A stretch of DNA of 64,000 nucleotides from Spirochaetales bacterium Spiro_09 (GTDB lineage Bacteria; Spirochaetota; Spirochaetia; Treponematales; Treponemataceae), in assembly GCA_001604385.1 (NCBI GenBank), contig LVBK01000020.1, forward strand, positions 79,481 to 143,480, read 5' to 3'. Every line of letters starts with the position of its first letter. The stretch's first letter is position 1. Both the position numbers and the translations under genes were made by a program. The notes beneath the pieces were generated by a model, which was given only the letters and a program-made list of their open reading frames with translations, was not told where the DNA came from and did not search any database. This document shows positions 17,664 through 26,257 of this stretch, one piece after another.

Positions 17664-18517
17664 ATATCCTCGCTTTCTATTTCAATCCGGGCACGCAAAA
17701 AAAGATGGTCCGACGGCAGATTATACCGTTCTTCCCTGTTCCGGGGAACGGCTTCCTCGATAACCGACGCGTCCATAATGTGAATGTCGTGGGTACAAAA
17801 CATATAGTCAAGCTGGGAAAAGTGCGTGCCGTTTCCGAAGTAATAGTGGGTGTGCCGTTGCCCGGGAGGGATGCCTACCGCGGCCAGTACATCGGTCAAC
17901 GGGAGTTCGAGCAGGGGTTCAAACTCGAACTGATTTTGAGTGCGGATGGCAATGCCGTTGAAGTCGCCCATCACGATTGTCCGCTTTTTGCCGACAAGTG
18001 AAGCCAACCGGCCAATTTCTTGCGCCCGCTCGTCAATGCCGTAATCATCTCCCCGCTGGCTTTTCAAATGAACCATAAAGATGTCAAGGTAATCCTGCCG
18101 GGTTTGCACCCGCAGGCGTAACAGATTTCGCGAAAAGTCGTTGCCCATATTTTTCGCAGTGACGTGCCTGAAGACTCCTTTTTTGACCAGCGCCCCGACA
18201 AAGATTCCCCGTTTCGAGTTTTCCTCATGAAGCAGCGGGATGTATTCGCCGTCAAGATAGATGCGGTTGAAGGCTTCGAGTGTTTCCATGCCGCCAATTT
18301 CGCACAGACCGACGATGTCAAAGTCTTCTTTCTGGATGATTCGCGCGATCCGGGCAATTTTTCGGCGGTCCTTGTTCGGGTTGTAGATAGAGGTGTTCAT
18401 TGCCCGATAGTCGTCGAGCGGCAGGGCGTCAAGGTCTTCGCGGGTATAGTCGTCCCGGTCGAGCAGGAGGGAAAAGTTCTCTGCGTTGAAGGTTGCGATG
18501 TGTAATTCAGTGGTCAC
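17660..18517 (-). CDS. endonuclease/exonuclease/phosphatase (EEP) family protein
   Basis: A 285-residue protein of the Mg2+-dependent DNase I/exonuclease III/inositol-phosphatase fold. It begins at once with ATFNAENF, then has VGLCEIGG (metal-binding Glu), MVHLKS, VMGDFNGIAIR (Asp/Asn pair) and the terminal SDHLFL (catalytic Asp-His). There is no signal peptide. Nuclease versus phosphodiesterase specificity cannot be told apart here. The start is a GTG at 18517 without a Shine-Dalgarno; an extended -10 TGATACACT (core 18525-18530) ends 7 nt before it, so the operon mRNA may be leaderless. It is the first gene of the coupled trio. Confidence 0.85.
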   Translation of the reverse strand: MTTELHIATFNAENFSLLLDRDDYTREDLDALPLDDYRAMNTSIYNPNKDRRKIARIARIIQKEDFDIVGLCEIGGMETLEAFNRIYLDGEYIPLLHEENSKRGIFVGALVKKGVFRHVTAKNMGNDFSRNLLRLRVQTRQDYLDIFMVHLKSQRGDDYGIDERAQEIGRLASLVGKKRTIVMGDFNGIAIRTQNQFEFEPLLELPLTDVLAAVGIPPGQRHTHYYFGNGTHFSQLDYMFCTHDIHIMDASVIEEAVPRNREERYNLPSDHLFLRARIEIESEDI

Positions 18518-18553
18518 ACACCAGAGTGTATCAATTTTTATGAGTGGTTTAAA

Positions 18554-18582
18554 GACAGGTAGGACAAACTGTCCTGCCTGTC
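18554..18582 (-). terminator. putative terminator after the glycosyltransferase gene
   Basis: A 13-bp stem (18554-18566 with 18570-18582, one G-T pair) with a 3-nt loop lies immediately 3' of the 18585 gene on the minus strand. The following U-run is only three residues, so termination strength is uncertain. Confidence 0.5.
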
Positions 18583-18584
18583 CG

Positions 18585-19661
18585 TTACACCGGATAGAGC
18601 GCCGCGATCAGGGGCGCCGCAAGTCGATTGCGGTGCCATTCGGGCCGGCAGGCAATCTCCGCCATAAAATCTTCGATGAGGAAAACGGCCCGGAAAGTGT
18701 CATCCGCACAGGACCATCTGTTTCTTCCCCTCCTCAGGGCTCCGCCGCGTGCCATTGCCTCCGCAATATTCCGTTTGTAGTGGTCTATGTTCGCAATATA
18801 CTGTTCCAGTTCCTGCTCTATATTTTGATAGTAACACCAGTGGCCGAAACCCGATTCGGAGAGTTTCTGTGCATTCAGCTCCTGTTCATGCTGGCCTTCT
18901 ACCGGTATGACAAAGACCGGCTTGCCCAGCGCCAGGGCTTCGGAAATGCTTTGATGCCCGGCGGGCGCAACAAGTCCCGCGCTTCCGGCAAGGGCTTTTT
19001 CATAACTTTCTCCTGCTTTCGGAAAAAGGCGGAAATCCTGATCCTTGAGCCGCGAAAGGACCGGTTCAAGGTGTTCTGCGTACAGCTTCTTTTGGTAGAC
19101 AACAAAGTATTTTCCGTCAGAAATTTCCTGGTTTCGTAATTCACTCCTGATAATGGGGCCGACGTCGCCGTTGAAAAAGGAACAGATGATGCGCCGGTCG
19201 GAATGGCCCATCATGTAGGCTGCCACTGCCCGGGAAACAAGGGCTGCGGGATTGAACGCGGGAATCCTGTCTACAATTCCGGGATGATTCAGTTGCAGCA
19301 CCGGAATGCCCGAAAGTTTCGCTGCCCGCGAGGTGAATGGCTCAAAATCTGACAGCACCATTTTGCATCCCTCCGCCTTCAATTCGCGTGCAATGCGCGA
19401 CTGGATGCGCAGGCTGGAAAGAACGAGCGAGGCATTGACGCTTGCCGTTTTCAGGTAATCGAGCGAAAAACCTTTTTGTACAAAGGCAAAATAGGGGATG
19501 CTCTTGACTGTGCAAGCCGGAAAGAGCGTTGTCAGTTCAGTGCACAGGTGTTCCGGCGCACGGAATGTAATGGTATGCGATTTTACCAGTATTTCGGCCA
19601 GCGCGCGTGCCCGTGAAAAATGACCCCGTCCTTCACCGTTGATCGCGATACATATGTGCAT
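18585..19661 (-). CDS. GT-B glycosyltransferase (MurG/UDP-glycosyltransferase-like)
   Basis: A 358-residue cytosolic glycosyltransferase of GT-B type. The N-terminal Rossmann half opens with the glycine-rich loop INGEGRGHFSRA, as in MurG-like transferases. The C-terminal half carries the nucleotide-sugar site APAGHQSISEALALGKPVFVIP, followed by GQHEQELNA. It probably transfers a sugar to a lipid or cell-envelope acceptor; donor and acceptor are unknown. The start at 19661 (MHICIAINGEG) has GGAGG 7 nt upstream. The 18 codons before it lack this support and precede the strand that begins the fold. Confidence 0.85.
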   Translation of the reverse strand: MHICIAINGEGRGHFSRARALAEILVKSHTITFRAPEHLCTELTTLFPACTVKSIPYFAFVQKGFSLDYLKTASVNASLVLSSLRIQSRIARELKAEGCKMVLSDFEPFTSRAAKLSGIPVLQLNHPGIVDRIPAFNPAALVSRAVAAYMMGHSDRRIICSFFNGDVGPIIRSELRNQEISDGKYFVVYQKKLYAEHLEPVLSRLKDQDFRLFPKAGESYEKALAGSAGLVAPAGHQSISEALALGKPVFVIPVEGQHEQELNAQKLSESGFGHWCYYQNIEQELEQYIANIDHYKRNIAEAMARGGALRRGRNRWSCADDTFRAVFLIEDFMAEIACRPEWHRNRLAAPLIAALYPV

Positions 19662-19806
19662 CGTATTCCTCCCGATACACGAGATATTCGCGGGTATGTG
19701 TGAAAAGACGGTCACGGTTTATTGAAAAAACGGTTAAAAAGATTTCGGCCCTCGCTTTTAACATTATTTTCATGAAAAGTTCACGCTTGTATTATCTGGC
19801 ATTGTC

Positions 19807-21018
19807 ATGCTCTCGTACATGAGTAGACATACAGCATACGAGCGTGCGCTCAACAGTATTACCCGTTTTTACCGCGAACTTGACGGTTCCATCCCCGCCT
19901 CGGCCCGCGATTTTTTCGTAGTGGCCACCTCCTCCCTCGCCCAATTCGCCGGAGATGACCTGTGGATGACCGCCGAGCGAATCCGCGAACCGGCTCCCGG
20001 TTTCCGGACCGTACAGTCATCTTCCCGCATGCTTCCCTTTGACGCAGCCAGTCTCGCCGCCCTTTTTGCGCGCAACCGGTGCATGAGCGCGGACGGCCGG
20101 GATGTGCATTCCCCGTCAAAGGACTTGAAATCCTGGCTCTTTATTCCCGTCTCCACAAAAAAAGAAGCGGTGTTTGCTCTGTTCTTGACGCGTCGAAGCG
20201 GGACGTATTCCAAACATGATCTGCATAGTGCGGAGCTTCTCTCCCAGTTGTTTTCACAGGCCTTTCGCATGGTAAGGATAACAAATCGCAAGAACCGCAA
20301 ACTTGCCGAAGAAACGCGTCATGCAATGCTGATCGATACGCAGCGCACCTTTGCCCGCCGGGATCCCGATTGGTCATGGTATGCCTGTACACGCGACTAT
20401 TCGGGCGGGACCGGCAGCGATGCCGCCCTCGTGTATCCATTCGGACAGGATAATGCCCTTGTGTGTACCGCCGATGTTACTGCCGATGACGCCGACCGTC
20501 AGGCAGGCCTATTGTATCTGGACACCTGGTTTTCCATCCTGGTACAAACCTCCCTCGATGCCCGAAGCATGATAAGCCGTCTGAATACCGATATGGTTCG
20601 CAGAAAGGGTGACTGTTACGCCTCCGTGTGTCTGGTGCGCTACATTCGATCAGAAAACCGTATCGAGATTGCCGGTTGCGGCAACACTGGCTGCGTTGTT
20701 TTTTGCCACGCCAGCATGAGCGTGCGGGTAATTGAATTCGGAGCGGCCGCAGGTATTGCCTCAGATAGTGCGATTGTTTCCGAAACGGTGGCAGTGCGTC
20801 CGGGGGATATTATCTGCGCCTTCACTGACGGGGTCTCGGGAACTCGCAAACGAAACGGCGATCTGTTCGGGCTTGAAGAAATCGCGCAGATAGTGAAAAA
20901 ACACTATTTCTTGTCCGCAAACGATTTGTCGGCGCGGATCATGACCATACTCACTGAAAAGGAAGTCTCCGGCGTGCATAGCGATGACCGGACGGTACAG
21001 ATAATCAAGGTCGACTAG
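19807..21018 (+). CDS. PP2C/SpoIIE-type phosphatase with GAF-like sensor (partner-switch)
   Basis: 403 residues: an N-terminal GAF-like domain (about 40-175, ending ELLSQLFSQAF) and a C-terminal SpoIIE/RsbU phosphatase domain. Compared with the family, the first metal Asp is altered (GGTGSD where GGDxxD is expected). The later ADVTADD, FTDGVSGT and HSDDRT keep their aspartates, so activity may be weakened. It should dephosphorylate the STAS protein encoded next. There is no Shine-Dalgarno; a TATTAT (19790-19795) ends 11 nt before the ATG. A Met at 19819 is an alternative start. First gene of a four-gene operon. Confidence 0.85.
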   Translation: MLSYMSRHTAYERALNSITRFYRELDGSIPASARDFFVVATSSLAQFAGDDLWMTAERIREPAPGFRTVQSSSRMLPFDAASLAALFARNRCMSADGRDVHSPSKDLKSWLFIPVSTKKEAVFALFLTRRSGTYSKHDLHSAELLSQLFSQAFRMVRITNRKNRKLAEETRHAMLIDTQRTFARRDPDWSWYACTRDYSGGTGSDAALVYPFGQDNALVCTADVTADDADRQAGLLYLDTWFSILVQTSLDARSMISRLNTDMVRRKGDCYASVCLVRYIRSENRIEIAGCGNTGCVVFCHASMSVRVIEFGAAAGIASDSAIVSETVAVRPGDIICAFTDGVSGTRKRNGDLFGLEEIAQIVKKHYFLSANDLSARIMTILTEKEVSGVHSDDRTVQIIKVD

Positions 21019-21043
21019 GATGTCGACAGGAGGGCAACGCATT

Positions 21044-21391
21044 ATGGAAGTAAAAACACGATTGGTGGACAATATCATTGTGTATACGGTAAAGGGGGAG
21101 ATAGATATGTACGAGGCTTCCTCGTTACATGAAACCTATCTGAAAGAAACGGCAAAACATCGGAATGCCTCTGTGGTCATCGACATGGAACAGGCCTCCT
21201 ACATCGATTCGAGCGGCATTGGCGTGTTGTTCCAGATGTATTCAGACTCCAAAACGCGCAAGACCCTGTTTTGCCTGTGCAATGTGGGAGGCATGATCGA
21301 AAAGCTCTTCAAATTGAGCCGGATGATCTCGGTGTTTCCCATTGAACCTGATATGGCGTCCGCGCTTCGCCGGGCAGGGGGTACCCTGTGA
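21044..21391 (+). CDS. STAS-domain anti-sigma-factor antagonist (RsbV/SpoIIAA-like)
   Basis: A 115-residue single STAS domain. The phosphorylatable serine lies in YIDSSGIGVLF, the classic site modified by the cognate kinase and cleared by PP2C phosphatases. The start is ATG 21044 because AGGAGGG lies 9 nt upstream; an ATG at 21020, directly after the upstream stop, is also in frame but has no Shine-Dalgarno. It sits between its predicted phosphatase and kinase. The unphosphorylated form should bind the 21388 product and release that protein's target. Confidence 0.93.
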   Translation: MEVKTRLVDNIIVYTVKGEIDMYEASSLHETYLKETAKHRNASVVIDMEQASYIDSSGIGVLFQMYSDSKTRKTLFCLCNVGGMIEKLFKLSRMISVFPIEPDMASALRRAGGTL

Positions 21392-21930
21392 TTGCAGAAA
21401 TTCTTGTCAGTGACGACCATGCGCTTTTATCCCGGAAAGATATGCAGTACTCCGTGTTTGCGAGCGACTTCAGGCAAATCCGGTATTATACGCTTCTTTT
21501 GGTACAGCGTTCGCGGCCGAGAAGCGATGAGCGGCTATTGCTCGAGCAACAGGTCAGCGAGGTGCTCAAGAATGCCATAAAACACGGGAACAAAAGCGAC
21601 CCCTCAAAAATGATCAAGGTCTGGTACCGGTTTACCGCGACCGAAGCGCGCCTCATTGTCGAGGATGAAGGTCCGGGTTTTGCAGACATTGAAAAATGGA
21701 ATATTTTCAACAGAAAACGCCAGGAATATATAGAGAAGGAAGACTTTATCGGCTTGATGAATTATGTGTCATGGCGGACAAGCAAGAGCGACCCGTATGA
21801 TGGCGGCAATGCTCTTTTTGCGGCGGTCGAATACTGGAATGAGGGTGTCGTCTATACTGGAGCACGGAATACGGTTGCCGTCGGAAAACGGTTTGAATCC
21901 GATTTTCTTGACATGGAGGGCGATGAATGA
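21388..21930 (+). CDS. anti-sigma-factor-type serine kinase (RsbW-like HATPase)
   Basis: A 180-residue GHKL ATPase without a dimerisation domain, as in RsbW/SpoIIAB. The N box is EVLKNAIKHGNKSD and the G1 box EDEGPGFAD. Residues after about 115 diverge and include WNIFNRKRQEYIEKEDFIGL, so the C-terminal lid is unusual. The GTG start overlaps the STAS stop (GTGA) and has AGGGGG 6 nt upstream. It is predicted to phosphorylate the STAS serine and to hold an unknown partner; no sigma factor gene is near. Confidence 0.88.
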   Translation: MIAEILVSDDHALLSRKDMQYSVFASDFRQIRYYTLLLVQRSRPRSDERLLLEQQVSEVLKNAIKHGNKSDPSKMIKVWYRFTATEARLIVEDEGPGFADIEKWNIFNRKRQEYIEKEDFIGLMNYVSWRTSKSDPYDGGNALFAAVEYWNEGVVYTGARNTVAVGKRFESDFLDMEGDE

Positions 21931-23084
21931 TTCTTTCCGAGGTCGCTCGGTCGGTTCTTCCCGACGAACGGATCATCAAGATTGCGAGTTCCTTTTCGTT
22001 CGTTTCCGCAGGGACCACCGTCCATGAACTGCTGGCCGAAATGAAAGACTCTTCCCGTCATGCGGTCGCCGTCATCGACAAGGGTCGGCTTGCCGGTATT
22101 ATAGTTGCCGAAGATCTTATGGAAATTCTTGGCAAACCCTTTGGTCGCGATCTATTGCGCAGGCAGCGCGTCGAGGACGTCATGCGGAGCGCGGTTACCT
22201 TTCGGTATGACGAGTACATCCAGTCGATTATGGAGCGAGTGCAGGGCGATCTGGAAGCTGAACGGGACGCGCACTATGTGCTGGTCGATGAATCCCTGTC
22301 CTTCAGGGGACATGTGTCCGCCCGGGACATTATTTCCTACGCGCTGGAGGATAAACGCCGTGAGGTCGAGCTTGCCGCCCGTATCCAGAGCCGTCTGGTT
22401 CCTCCGTTTCTGGAACGGGGAGGCCAACCGGTATCGTTTGTCTGTTCATCGGTCATGGCCCAGGGGGTCGGCGGTGACTATTACACGGTCATTGAATATG
22501 AACCGGGACGGTGGTTTTTTTGCCTGTGCGACATTTCGGGGAAGGGCGTGTCAGCTGCAATAATCACGGCTATGTTGGGCTGTTTTATGCAAACTGCCAA
22601 TTTGTCGGGCCCTCTCGAGGCTGTGCTACAAAATCTGAACCGGATCATTCACGATACCTTTCATCTGGAAAAATACCTGACCGGGCTGTTCGCGCGCTTT
22701 TGTCCGGCCACGGGAGAACTCGAGTACTGCGACATGGGCCATTCCCTTTTTTTTGTCGTCACATCATCGGGCTGCGAGCAGCTGCATGAAAATGCCGACA
22801 ATATGCCGCTTGGTCTGGAACCGGTTCTTGACCCTGTCGTCAGGACTCTCAGGCTTGCCGGTGACACGACGCTTCTGTTGCTGAGCGACGGCGTTATCGA
22901 ACAGAAAAACCGTTCGGGGGAACAGTGGCCGCTGTCGGCAATAGGTACGGCAATCGAGGAAAGCCTCCGTGTCTCAGGCGATCCGGTGCGTGCGAAAATC
23001 CGTATCCTCGAGTCTTTTTTCTCGTTCAAGGAGGATGTTCCCCAGCACGATGATATCAGCATGCTGATTTTTCACTACCGGTAA
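21927..23084 (+). CDS. CBS-domain PP2C/SpoIIE-type phosphatase
   Basis: 385 residues: two CBS motifs (about 18-150; HAVAVIDKGRLAGIIVAEDLM and HYVLVDESLSFRGHVSARDI), a short signalling helix (REVELAARIQSRLVPP) and a SpoIIE phosphatase domain. Active-site segments are GVGGDYYTV, CDISGKGVSAA, LLSDGVIEQ and QHDDIS. These are nearly canonical except for Thr at the second Asp of GGDxxD. CBS pairs usually bind adenine nucleotides, so energy charge may control STAS dephosphorylation. ATGA overlap with the kinase gene shows coupling. It is the last gene of the module and the better-preserved of its two phosphatases. Confidence 0.88.
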   Translation: MILSEVARSVLPDERIIKIASSFSFVSAGTTVHELLAEMKDSSRHAVAVIDKGRLAGIIVAEDLMEILGKPFGRDLLRRQRVEDVMRSAVTFRYDEYIQSIMERVQGDLEAERDAHYVLVDESLSFRGHVSARDIISYALEDKRREVELAARIQSRLVPPFLERGGQPVSFVCSSVMAQGVGGDYYTVIEYEPGRWFFCLCDISGKGVSAAIITAMLGCFMQTANLSGPLEAVLQNLNRIIHDTFHLEKYLTGLFARFCPATGELEYCDMGHSLFFVVTSSGCEQLHENADNMPLGLEPVLDPVVRTLRLAGDTTLLLLSDGVIEQKNRSGEQWPLSAIGTAIEESLRVSGDPVRAKIRILESFFSFKEDVPQHDDISMLIFHYR

Positions 23085-23099
23085 GCGAACGTTACACAC

Positions 23100-23219
23100 T
23101 GCTATCAATATTGTTGATGGTAAATAGAATGAGGCAGAATACGGGTTGACTGGCGGGATGGCCATGCGCGGAGCCGCCGCGTATGAAAGAGCCACGAGGT
23201 TTCAACAATATTGATAGCA
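23100..23219. repeat. 120-bp element with 18-bp perfect terminal inverted repeats
   Basis: TGCTATCAATATTGTTGA (23100-23117) is repeated as an exact inverted copy at 23202-23219. The 84 bp between hold the GC-rich hairpin (23163-23184) also found at 51552. It fills most of the gap between two convergent genes. It looks like a small non-autonomous mobile element (MITE-like). No clear target-site duplication is visible. Confidence 0.6.
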
Positions 23220-23235
23220 CTACAAAAGGTGTTCT

Positions 23236-24183
23236 TTATGAATCCAGATGGCAACGGATCCTGTGTCCCGGGCCAATTTCACGCCATTCGGGCCGTTCCT
23301 GAAGGCATCGGTCAAGAACATGAGGACACCGGTCCGCAAAAGCGCATGAAGTGACCCCGGCTTGCACCCTATGATCCTTACCCACGGCGGGATTATCCTG
23401 TCCGCGGGCAGCATTAAAGAGAATAACCGTATACGGGTGCCGGGCTGTGCGGTGCATATCACGCGCGGGTGCTTCCTCGACAAGTTCGCCCCGGTACATG
23501 ACGCCGATTCGGTCGCAGAACCAGCTGGCGACCTTGAGATCGTGGGCAATGAATAAAAAGGCGATGTTCCGGCGCGTGCGAATGTCAGAGAGCAAATTCA
23601 GAATCTGACCCTGTATGGACACGTCGAGCGCGGAGACCACCTCATCGCAAATCAATACCTCAGGCTGCATGATAAGACCGCGGGCAATTGAAATACGCTG
23701 ACGCTGTCCACCGGAAAAGTCTGCCGGTCTTCGTTCCAGGTCGGAGGCGGAGAGTCCTACCTCTTCCAGTATGGCGGCAGCTTCGGCCCGGGCTTTTACC
23801 GTTCCCGGCCAGTGGCCGGACCAGCGGTAGCCGGAGGTTAAAATGTGGAAGACATTCATGCGCGGATTGAGCGAGCGGGCCGGATCCTGAAATACATATT
23901 TGACCCGTGCCCGATAGTCCCGGAATTCCTTGCCCGACAAACGCGAAATGTCCGTTGCCTCCCGGTAGACAATGCTGCCCCCGTCTACCGGATACATGCC
24001 GGTAAGCATGCGGGCGGTTGTCGTTTTTCCGCAACCGGACTCTCCGACAAGGCCGTAGGATTCATTTTCACCGATACTGAAGCTTACGTTACGGACTGCA
24101 TGGACAAAGCGTCCAAAGCGGGCAAAAAAACCGGAGTCCAGGTTGAAGCGTTTGGAAAGGTTCGTGCATTCGAGTATGTTCAT
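23236..24183 (-). CDS. oppF: oligopeptide ABC transporter ATP-binding protein OppF/DppF
   Basis: A 315-residue ABC ATPase of the peptide/nickel family. Walker A is GESGCGKTT, the Q-loop FQDPARSLNPR, the signature SGGQRQRISIARGL, Walker B VLICDEVVSALD, and the H-loop His is in FIAHD. A C-terminal segment with four cysteines (CAFADRCPHVLDRC ... RCH) matches the family's extension that often holds an iron-sulfur cluster. The start overlaps the oppD stop (ATGA). Together with OppD it drives import through OppBC. Last gene of the operon. Confidence 0.95.
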   Translation of the reverse strand: MNILECTNLSKRFNLDSGFFARFGRFVHAVRNVSFSIGENESYGLVGESGCGKTTTARMLTGMYPVDGGSIVYREATDISRLSGKEFRDYRARVKYVFQDPARSLNPRMNVFHILTSGYRWSGHWPGTVKARAEAAAILEEVGLSASDLERRPADFSGGQRQRISIARGLIMQPEVLICDEVVSALDVSIQGQILNLLSDIRTRRNIAFLFIAHDLKVASWFCDRIGVMYRGELVEEAPARDMHRTARHPYTVILFNAARGQDNPAVGKDHRVQAGVTSCAFADRCPHVLDRCLQERPEWREIGPGHRIRCHLDS

Positions 24184-25193
24184 TGTAAACTCTCCGGGTC
24201 AAAAATACATCGGCGGCGTCCACTGAACACTGCCTTTTTGCCATCCGAGGATGCTCCGCCGGTGGCTGTCAGTTCAGGTATTGCTTGTTTGCATTCCCCG
24301 ATGGTCCAGCGGCAGCGGGGAGCGAACGGACACCCCGGTTCGGGGTCAGCCGGATCGGGAACGCGGCCGGGAATCGATGCCAGTTTGCCGGTGCTGTAAT
24401 GAGCGTCAAAGGCCGGGGCCGCCTTCAGTAACGAGCGGGTATAGGGATGCGTGGGGGCTCCCAGTACACGTGCGCTTTCGCCTTCCTCGACTACCAGCCC
24501 GCCATACATGACCAGTAGCCGGTCGGAAATCGAGGAGACAAGGTCAATATTGTGACTGATGAAAATGATGGCAATGCGTCTCGATTCCCTGATCCGTTTC
24601 AGGAGCGCAACGATATGTGCCTGTATGGTTACATCGAGCGCGGTTGTCGGCTCGTCGGCAATCAGCAGTTCGCAGCCCTGGGCCAAAGCAAGCGCTATCC
24701 CGATACGCTGAAGCTGCCCGCCAGAAAACTGGTGCGGGTAGTTTCCGAGCCGTTCCTCCGCTCCCGAAAGCCCGACTTCCGTTAAAAGCGTTATGGCTCT
24801 CAGCCGGGCCTCCTCCCTGTCGATGTCCGGCTCGGAATTCCTGAATGTTTCCAGAAACACCTTCTCCATGCTGTAGAGCGGATCATATGAACGTGCCGGT
24901 TCCTGGTAAATCATGCCAATTTTTTTTCCGCGCCATTGACGCAGTTCTTCGGTTGACCGGCCCAGCAGTTCGACTCCCCGGAAGCGGATTGAACCGCTTA
25001 CGCGCGCATGGGCGGGCAGCAGCGAGGGAATGGCTGACGTGCTGACACTCTTTCCCGAACCGCTTTCTCCGACAATGCCGAGTATCTCTCCTTCCCGGAT
25101 GGTCCAGCTTACGCCGCGAACCGCCTGGACCGGTTTATTTTCCCGGGGAAAATGCACCACAAGATTATCAATTGACAGTAAGGGTTCACTCAT
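24180..25193 (-). CDS. oppD: oligopeptide ABC transporter ATP-binding protein OppD/DppD
   Basis: A 337-residue ABC ATPase. Walker A is GESGSGKSVS, the Q-loop IYQEPARSYDPLYSME, the signature FSGGQLQRIGIALAL, Walker B LLIADEPTTALD, and the H-loop FISHN. The C-terminal peptide-transporter extension has a Cys-rich run (PGCPFAPRCRWTIGECK). It differs from the other ATPase in keeping the canonical OppD-type ADEPTTALD. Four-base overlaps on both sides tie it to oppC and oppF. Confidence 0.95.
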   Translation of the reverse strand: MSEPLLSIDNLVVHFPRENKPVQAVRGVSWTIREGEILGIVGESGSGKSVSTSAIPSLLPAHARVSGSIRFRGVELLGRSTEELRQWRGKKIGMIYQEPARSYDPLYSMEKVFLETFRNSEPDIDREEARLRAITLLTEVGLSGAEERLGNYPHQFSGGQLQRIGIALALAQGCELLIADEPTTALDVTIQAHIVALLKRIRESRRIAIIFISHNIDLVSSISDRLLVMYGGLVVEEGESARVLGAPTHPYTRSLLKAAPAFDAHYSTGKLASIPGRVPDPADPEPGCPFAPRCRWTIGECKQAIPELTATGGASSDGKKAVFSGRRRCIFDPESLQ

Positions 25194-26257
25194 TTTTTCC
25201 TCCTGCCGAAGCGCGGAAAGACAGTATGGTAGGGATCAAAAAAATCGCGGAGGGCGTCACCGATAAAATTGAAAGCGAGGGTAACGGTCAACAGAAACCA
25301 GACCGGTGACAACAGCCAGGGATAATTGCGCAGGTTTCCCAGCGTCGATATGTCCCTTCTGATGAGCGAGCCCCAGCTGACCGCGGGATCGACTATACCC
25401 AACCCCAGATACGACAGTGTCGTTTCGCTCATAATAAAGCCCGGAACACTCAGTGCAATGCTGATAATAAGGAGGCTGGCAATTTGCGGTATAATTTGTG
25501 CATAAATGATTATCAACGGGGGAATGCCTTCGAGCTGTGCGTTCAGAATGAATTCTTCCCGTTTAATAGAATGGACAAGGCCGCGAACGGTTCGTGCCGA
25601 ACCGGGCCAGCCAACCAGAGACAGAATAATGGTTATGACCATATAGGATTGTCCCGAATCCATTGTCGAAGAAAGAAGGGATCGCAGAAAGAGAATCAGA
25701 TAGAGGCCGGGAATCAGCATGAAAAATTCGGAAAAGCGCATGATGAGCCAGTCGGTTATGCCCCCGAAATATCCCGCGAGCCCGCCGAACAAAATGGCGA
25801 GCGACAGCGATATTGCTGTTGCGATGAAGCCGATTGTCAGCGAAATTCTGCTGCCGTACACAACGCGCGTGAACAGGTCACGTCCCAGATTATCCGCGCC
25901 GAATAGAAAGACAGGGGGCGTACCTTCAGCTGTACCAAAAAGGTGCCGGTCGAAGGGAAATACACCAAATATGCGGTAGGACTCCCCTTTTACAAAAAAA
26001 CGCACCGGAAAGTGAGCATCCCGCACCCGCACGTATTCCCAGGTAACGGGGTTGATCACCTGTGCTTCCTGCACTGTAAGTCCCCGGATCGTCAGGTGCA
26101 CGTTTGGCGGATGATAGGTCATGCCCGCGAAGGAGGTCGTTGGCCGGTAGGGCGCGAAAAACTCGGCGAAACCCATCATCAGATAGAGAGAGGCTAATAC
26201 CGCAAGCGACACACGGGCGAGCGGTCTTGTTTTCAGGAATCGGATAAACTGTTTCAT
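25190..26257 (-). CDS. oppC: oligopeptide ABC transporter permease OppC/DppC
   Basis: A 355-residue permease with an N-terminal anchoring helix, an enlarged extracytoplasmic loop (about 38-120; ends FLFGADNLGRDLFTRVVYG, the family's GTDxxGRD region), five further helices and the EAA-type coupling motif around LEGIPPLIIIYAQIIPQ. The large loop resembles the YejE-like subgroup, and such permeases may take larger or modified peptides. ATGA-type overlaps join it to oppB and oppD. Confidence 0.93.
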   Translation of the reverse strand: MKQFIRFLKTRPLARVSLAVLASLYLMMGFAEFFAPYRPTTSFAGMTYHPPNVHLTIRGLTVQEAQVINPVTWEYVRVRDAHFPVRFFVKGESYRIFGVFPFDRHLFGTAEGTPPVFLFGADNLGRDLFTRVVYGSRISLTIGFIATAISLSLAILFGGLAGYFGGITDWLIMRFSEFFMLIPGLYLILFLRSLLSSTMDSGQSYMVITIILSLVGWPGSARTVRGLVHSIKREEFILNAQLEGIPPLIIIYAQIIPQIASLLIISIALSVPGFIMSETTLSYLGLGIVDPAVSWGSLIRRDISTLGNLRNYPWLLSPVWFLLTVTLAFNFIGDALRDFFDPYHTVFPRFGRRKK

